A stretch of DNA of 8,442 bases from Pseudonocardiales bacterium (GTDB taxonomy: Bacteria; Actinomycetota; Actinomycetes; Mycobacteriales; Pseudonocardiaceae). This document shows, one piece after another, positions 6,196 to 8,442 of this stretch. How positions within the stretch are numbered: position 1 is the first letter of the stretch; every line of letters begins with the position of its first letter. Both the position numbers and the translations under genes were made by a program. The notes beneath the pieces were generated by a model that was given only the letters and a program-made list of their open reading frames with translations, was not told the DNA's origin and did no database searches. The DNA is taken from NCBI GenBank assembly GCA_013695005.1, contig JACDBJ010000177.1:1-8442 (forward strand). The letters are read 5' to 3'.

Positions 6196-6200
6196 CGCGC
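6188..6200 (+). terminator. small hairpin at the end of the 22-bp repeat
   Basis: GCGCG-TTT-CGCGC is a perfect 5-bp stem with a 3-nt loop, about 54 bp past the epimerase stop. It could end the pdxH-epimerase transcript, but it is short and has no U-tract. Confidence 0.3.
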
Positions 6201-6380
6201 CGCGGCCGAGCAGGTGCGGCACCGCCGCCCTGGCGGGCAGATCAGTGGTTGAGCGGCGACCGGGTGGCCGCAGACCGCGCGGTATACGCCACTGCCGCTG
6301 CGGACCCCGGCGGCGAACTCCTCGTCACTCACCCCGTGCTCGAACCGGTCGGCGGAGCACGTCATCCAGGTGATCAACAC
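6201..6380 (-). pseudogene. small Cys-rich (zinc-ribbon-like) ORF with lost 3' end
   Basis: Read from GTG 6380 (or ATG 6365) this frame gives a convincing protein segment: MTCSADRFEHGVSDEEF, then GSGVYRAVCGHPV and CPPGRRCRTC. The Cys pattern (CGH, about ten residues on another Cys, then CxxxxxCxxC) looks like a zinc ribbon. After CRTCSAA the frame runs into the 22-bp repeat and then stays open, antisense through the epimerase gene, down to 5040, with no stop of its own. The natural C-terminus therefore seems lost or replaced by the repeat. The GTG overlaps the stop of the preceding small gene by 7 nt, suggesting translational coupling. No family recognised. If expressed, it could carry a long spurious tail; I mark only the credible part. 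Confidence 0.42.
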
Positions 6381-6658
6381 CGTGGGTGGCGCGTCACGTC
6401 GACCACCGGGTGGTCGATCCCGTCCCAGCACCGACCCGCGTCCGGCCACGGAGCCGGCGCCGTGTGGTCCGGGTGGTTGGCGCCGTGGCCCAGGGTGTGC
6501 CAGCCGCCGGGCCCGCGGACCTGCCGCAGGAACGTCGGGTCCGCACCGCAGATGGCCACCGCCACGACCCCCAACCCGGGCTCGGGGTCGCGGCGCGGCC
6601 ACCAGTGCGGCCCGTCCGGCGGGTCGAACGGGAGGTGGCACCGGCAGGTATCGGCCAT
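6374..6658 (-). CDS. small His/Cys/Trp-rich protein of unknown function
   Basis: This is a 94-codon ORF starting at ATG 6658 (MADTCRCHLPFDPPDGPHWW) and ending in TGA at 6374-6376. Third codon positions are strongly G/C, and the sequence looks like a real protein, with motifs AVAICGADPTFLR, GPGGWHTLGHG and PDHTAPAPWPDAG. It carries four Cys and several His, so metal binding is possible. There is no signal peptide or membrane segment. No ribosome site precedes the ATG; an upstream TTG at 6691 would add 11 residues and lies inside an inverted repeat, so a leaderless message is also possible. It overlaps a second small Cys-rich ORF downstream and is divergent from the XRE regulator gene. I recognise no family; the divergent position suggests shared regulation with the regulator. 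Confidence 0.55.
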   Translation of the reverse strand: MADTCRCHLPFDPPDGPHWWPRRDPEPGLGVVAVAICGADPTFLRQVRGPGGWHTLGHGANHPDHTAPAPWPDAGRCWDGIDHPVVDVTRHPRC

Positions 6659-6676
6659 GAGGAGGACGGTCGGCCG

Positions 6677-6715
6677 TTGCAAATAGTGCAAGCAATAACC
6701 CGTTGGAGTGATTGC
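6677..6715. promoter_or_regulatory. inverted repeats in the divergent promoter region, candidate operator
   Basis: TTGCA-AATAG-TGCAA (6677-6691) is a perfect inverted repeat. Directly next to it GCAAT (6692-6696) pairs with ATTGC (6711-6715) across 14 bp. The segment is the most AT-rich piece in the window and lies between the minus-strand small genes and the plus-strand XRE gene. Such a site suits binding by the encoded regulator and control of both directions. No clear -35/-10 pair was recognised. Confidence 0.45.
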
Positions 6716-6732
6716 GCGATCTCCCGCGACCC

Positions 6733-6738
6733 AGGAGG
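6733..6738 (+). promoter_or_regulatory. ribosome binding site of the XRE regulator gene
   Basis: AGGAGG lies 10 nt before the GTG at 6749. It sets the start of the regulator, although the frame is open back to 6386. Confidence 0.7.
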
Positions 6739-6748
6739 GTCACTCAGC

Positions 6749-7597
6749 GTGCCTGGTAACCCCCACACCTCCGTCCGATCCCGCCAAGTGGCCGCCGAGC
6801 TGCGCGTGCTGCGCGAGCAGGCCGGCCTGTCGGGCAACGAGGTCGCCAAGCGGATGGGCATGTCGCCCAGCAAGATCAGCCGCATCGAGACCGGCAACAG
6901 CGGGCTGCAGATCGAGGACGTCGCCGCGCTGCTCGGGCTGTACCAGGTGCCGGCGGCCAAGCGCGACGAGCTGCTCGACCTGGTGCGGCGCTCCGAGGAG
7001 CGCGGCTGGTGGACCCGCCAGCCCGGCCTGCCGCAGCTCTGGCGCAGCCTGATCGACTTCGAGGCCAAGGCCACCCGGGTGCAGAACTACGAGGCCATGT
7101 TCGTGCCCGGCCTGCTACAGACCGCCGAGTACACCAGGGCGATCATCCAGGGCGTCGCGCCCACGATCTCCGAGGCCGAGCTGGACAACCTGGTCGCCTC
7201 CCGGATGGCCCGCCAGGCGGTGCTCACCCGCTCGGCCGCGCCGCAGTTCTTCGCGGTGGTGGACGAGGGGGCGCTGCGCCGGCCGGTCGGCGAGCCGGGT
7301 GTGATGCGCCGCCAACTGCACCATCTGTTGGGGGTGGCCGGCCAGCCGCACGTCACGCTGCGGGTGGTGCCCACCGCCGCCGGGGCGCACGCCGGGCTGC
7401 GTGGCCCGTTCCTGATCCTGGAGTTCGCCGAGGAGCCGGCGCTAGTACACGTGGAGAACCACGGCACGTGCCTGTTCCTGGAGGAGGAGGCCGATCTGGC
7501 CGACTACCGGCTGGCGCTCGGGACTATCCTGCATGTTGCCCTTGCACCCGCTGCAACGGCCGAGCTGCTCGGCACGATCGCCGCCGAGCTCGGCTGA
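6749..7597 (+). CDS. XRE-family regulator with DUF5753 domain (Scr1-type)
   Basis: This encodes a 282-aa DNA-binding regulator. An XRE helix-turn-helix lies at about residues 14-68, with LREQAGLSGNEVAKRMGMSP as the first helices and SKISRIETGNSGLQIEDV as the recognition part. A DUF5753 domain fills about 95-275, with the typical motifs RGWWTR, LIDFEAKATRVQNYEAMFVP, GLLQTAEYTRA, LRVVPTAAGAHAGLRGPF and VHVENHGTCLFLEEE. These proteins are abundant in Streptomyces and Pseudonocardiaceae and are usually paired with a DUF397 gene, as here 35 bp downstream. The pairs are described as toxin-antitoxin-like or developmental regulators (WhiJ type). The GTG at 6749 is chosen from the AGGAGG site. It probably regulates its own divergent promoter region (6659-6748). 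Confidence 0.93.
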   Translation: MPGNPHTSVRSRQVAAELRVLREQAGLSGNEVAKRMGMSPSKISRIETGNSGLQIEDVAALLGLYQVPAAKRDELLDLVRRSEERGWWTRQPGLPQLWRSLIDFEAKATRVQNYEAMFVPGLLQTAEYTRAIIQGVAPTISEAELDNLVASRMARQAVLTRSAAPQFFAVVDEGALRRPVGEPGVMRRQLHHLLGVAGQPHVTLRVVPTAAGAHAGLRGPFLILEFAEEPALVHVENHGTCLFLEEEADLADYRLALGTILHVALAPAATAELLGTIAAELG

Positions 7598-7616
7598 TCG
7601 GGAGAGCCGGACGAGC

Positions 7617-7626
7617 AGGAGAGGAG
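7617..7626 (+). promoter_or_regulatory. ribosome binding site of the DUF397 gene
   Basis: AGGAGAGGAG lies 6 nt before the ATG at 7633, in the 35-bp gap after the regulator. Such a strong site suggests the small partner is made in excess over the regulator. Confidence 0.7.
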
Positions 7627-7632
7627 CCCCGG

Positions 7633-7902
7633 ATGCCGACACTGGATCTCAGCGGGGCCCGCTGGCGCACCAGTAGTTACAGCACCGACAAGTCCAACTG
7701 TGTCGAGGTCGCCTTCGTCACCAGCAGCTACAGCACCGACAACGCCAACTGCGTCGAGGTCGCCGTCTCCGCCGACGCCGTCGCGGTGCGCGACTCCAAG
7801 GCGCCCGACGCCGGCACCCTGCTGCTCACCCCGCGCGCCTGGGCCGCCTTCACCGCCGCAGTCCGCTCCGGCGAGCTCACGCCGCGGGCGCCACTCATGT
7901 GA
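7633..7902 (+). CDS. DUF397 protein with a duplicated core motif
   Basis: This encodes an 89-aa small protein, the usual partner of an XRE/DUF5753 regulator; in characterised pairs the DUF397 protein binds or counteracts the regulator. It begins MPTLDLSGARWRTSSYS. The family hallmark, SSYS followed by NCVEVA, appears twice: at residues 14-27 and again at 31-44, because 17 residues are tandemly repeated. A single VAVRDSKAPDAGTLLLTPRAWAAF block follows, as normal for DUF397, then VRSGELTPRAPLM. Ordinary family members have one hallmark and are about 60-75 aa. The reading frame is intact and the ribosome site strong, so the gene is likely expressed. The longer form may alter binding to the regulator, which is inference. 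Confidence 0.9.
   Translation: MPTLDLSGARWRTSSYSTDKSNCVEVAFVTSSYSTDNANCVEVAVSADAVAVRDSKAPDAGTLLLTPRAWAAFTAAVRSGELTPRAPLM
7669..7770 (+). repeat. 51-bp in-frame tandem duplication
   Basis: Copies at 7669-7719 and 7720-7770 encode TSSYSTDKSNCVEVAFV and TSSYSTDNANCVEVAVS. Over the first 45 nt they differ at 5 positions, three of them synonymous; the last two codons have diverged more. It duplicates exactly the DUF397 hallmark. Confidence 0.92.
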
Positions 7903-7938
7903 CAAGACATCCGCTGGGAGCAAGACATCCGCTGGGAG
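7903..7938 (+). repeat. 18-bp tandem repeat directly after the DUF397 stop codon
   Basis: CAAGACATCCGCTGGGAG occurs twice, exactly, at 7903-7920 and 7921-7938, followed by a broken third start CAAGAAAT. The first copy begins at the base after the TGA stop. It is not clearly a terminator; the exact identity points to a recent duplication. Confidence 0.88.
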
Positions 7939-7974
7939 CAAGAAATGCCGCATGAGTGCGGGGCTGCTGCCGGG

Positions 7975-7980
7975 CATACT
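7975..7980 (+). promoter_or_regulatory. possible -10 element of the second DUF397-like gene
   Basis: CATACT ends 8 nt before the ATG at 7989. Transcription starting about 7 nt downstream would give a leaderless or nearly leaderless message, which fits the lack of a ribosome site. No -35 is recognised. Confidence 0.28.
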
Positions 7981-7988
7981 CGACGGCT

Positions 7989-8228
7989 ATGAGCCGCCTG
8001 CACCCCGTGGACCTGACCGGCGCACGCTGGCGTCGCAGCAGCTCCGCTGACCTCGGGGATGCCGAGCCGCAGGTCGAGATCGCGATGCTGGACGACGGGC
8101 ACGTCGCGATGCGGACCGCCGGCGACGACGACACGGTGCTGGTATTCACCCCGGCCGAGTGGGACGCGTTCGTCCTGGGCGCCAAGGACGGCGAGTTCGA
8201 CCTGCCCGAGGGCTCGACAAGCCCTTGA
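7989..8228 (+). CDS. divergent DUF397-like protein
   Basis: This encodes a 79-aa protein starting MSRLHPVDLTGARWRRSSSA. The order of features matches DUF397: an L(T/S)GARWRRSS opening, a short variable region, a VEIAMLDDGHVAMR block in place of NCVEVA...VAVRDS, then VLVFTPAEWDAFVLGAKDGEFDLP at the end. The hallmark Cys and the RDSK motif are absent, so it is an outlying member. The ATG at 7989 is preferred over an upstream in-frame ATG (7956) because homology begins there; no clear ribosome site is present and the message may be leaderless. It follows the first DUF397 gene after 86 bp that include an 18-bp repeat. The photolyase gene overlaps its stop by 4 nt, so the two are probably co-translated. 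Confidence 0.8.
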   Translation: MSRLHPVDLTGARWRRSSSADLGDAEPQVEIAMLDDGHVAMRTAGDDDTVLVFTPAEWDAFVLGAKDGEFDLPEGSTSP

Positions 8229-8442
8229 GCGCTGACGCCGCCGTCGTGTGGTTCCGCCGCGACCTGCGGCTCGCCGACCAGCCCACCCTGCTCGCCGCCG
8301 CGGAAGCCGCTCCGCACGGGCTGGCCCTGTTCGTGCTGGACCAGCGGCTGCTCGGCCCCGCGGGTGCCGCCCGGACGGTCTTCCTGCACCGCTGCCTGCG
8401 TGACCTCGACGACGCGCTCGGCGGCCGGCTGCTCGTGGCGAG
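8225..8442 (+). CDS. phr: deoxyribodipyrimidine photolyase, N-terminal part
   Basis: Seventy-two codons of a DNA photolyase/cryptochrome family protein are visible before the window ends. The start VVWFRRDLRLADQP is the standard opening of the photolyase alpha/beta antenna-binding domain, followed by a Rossmann-like stretch (LALFVLDQRLL) and RTVFLHRCLRDLDDAL. Family members use light and FADH- to split UV-induced cyclobutane pyrimidine dimers. The catalytic FAD domain lies outside the window, so photolyase versus cryptochrome function cannot be decided. The start is TTG at 8225, which overlaps the TGA of the preceding DUF397-like gene (TTGA); GAGGG about 12 nt upstream may help. The overlap suggests translational coupling. 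Confidence 0.88.
   Translation, partial: MSADAAVVWFRRDLRLADQPTLLAAAEAAPHGLALFVLDQRLLGPAGAARTVFLHRCLRDLDDALGGRLLVA

Noticed and set aside
5040..6743. Very long minus-strand open frame (over 560 codons) across the epimerase gene
   Set aside because: Opposite the epimerase and pdxH genes it reads as Arg/Pro/Ala-rich composition typical of antisense frames in GC-rich DNA. Only its upstream part (6201-6380) looks like protein.
6386..6748. Upstream extension of the XRE regulator frame
   Set aside because: The added ~120 residues are low-complexity antisense of the small minus-strand gene. AGGAGG and the family start favour GTG 6749.
7956..7988. Earlier ATG for the second DUF397-like gene
   Set aside because: It would add MRGCCRAYSTA, which does not resemble DUF397 N-termini, and it has no better ribosome site.

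Overview
The window comes from a very GC-rich actinomycete chromosome. Codon third positions are almost always G or C, GTG and TTG starts are used, and the gene content (SepH, DUF2537 membrane protein, SerC, a short type-2 citrate synthase, Scr1-type XRE regulators with DUF397 partners) points to Actinomycetota. A Pseudonocardiaceae-like organism is most likely; this is inferred from gene families and not from any database search.

Positions 1-4510 are a conserved housekeeping block. The 3' end of a DUF2537-type membrane protein gene (+) meets sepH (-), which encodes an FtsZ-regulating septation protein. Upstream of sepH on the same strand are serC (phosphoserine aminotransferase), a small gene for a coiled-coil protein made of three 21-residue repeats, a roughly 300-bp stretch with only a possible gene relic, and a citrate synthase gene. 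The order DUF2537 - sepH - serC - citA recalls the Rv0882-Rv0889c region of Mycobacterium tuberculosis.

Positions 4391-6134 start at a divergent promoter region between citA (-) and pdxH (+). The region holds a GC-rich palindrome and a direct repeat. pdxH (pyridoxamine 5'-phosphate oxidase) is followed 19 bp later by an aldose 1-epimerase-like gene, probably co-transcribed. PdxH supplies the PLP cofactor that SerC uses.

Positions 6135-8442 are accessory in character. A 22-bp tandem repeat follows the epimerase gene and abuts two overlapping minus-strand ORFs for small Cys/His-rich proteins of no family I recognise; the second ORF loses any natural 3' end in the repeat. Divergent from them, across a short AT-richer region with inverted repeats, lies an XRE/DUF5753 (Scr1-type) regulator gene. 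It is followed by a DUF397 gene whose hallmark motif has been tandemly duplicated, an 18-bp tandem repeat, a second divergent DUF397-like gene that may be leaderless, and the start of a DNA photolyase gene overlapping it by 4 nt. Regulator/DUF397 pairs resemble toxin-antitoxin or developmental switch pairs such as those around Streptomyces whiJ. The duplicated DUF397, the unassigned small-protein pair and the operator-like repeats are the most unusual parts of the window. No tRNA, rRNA, CRISPR array or transposase was seen.
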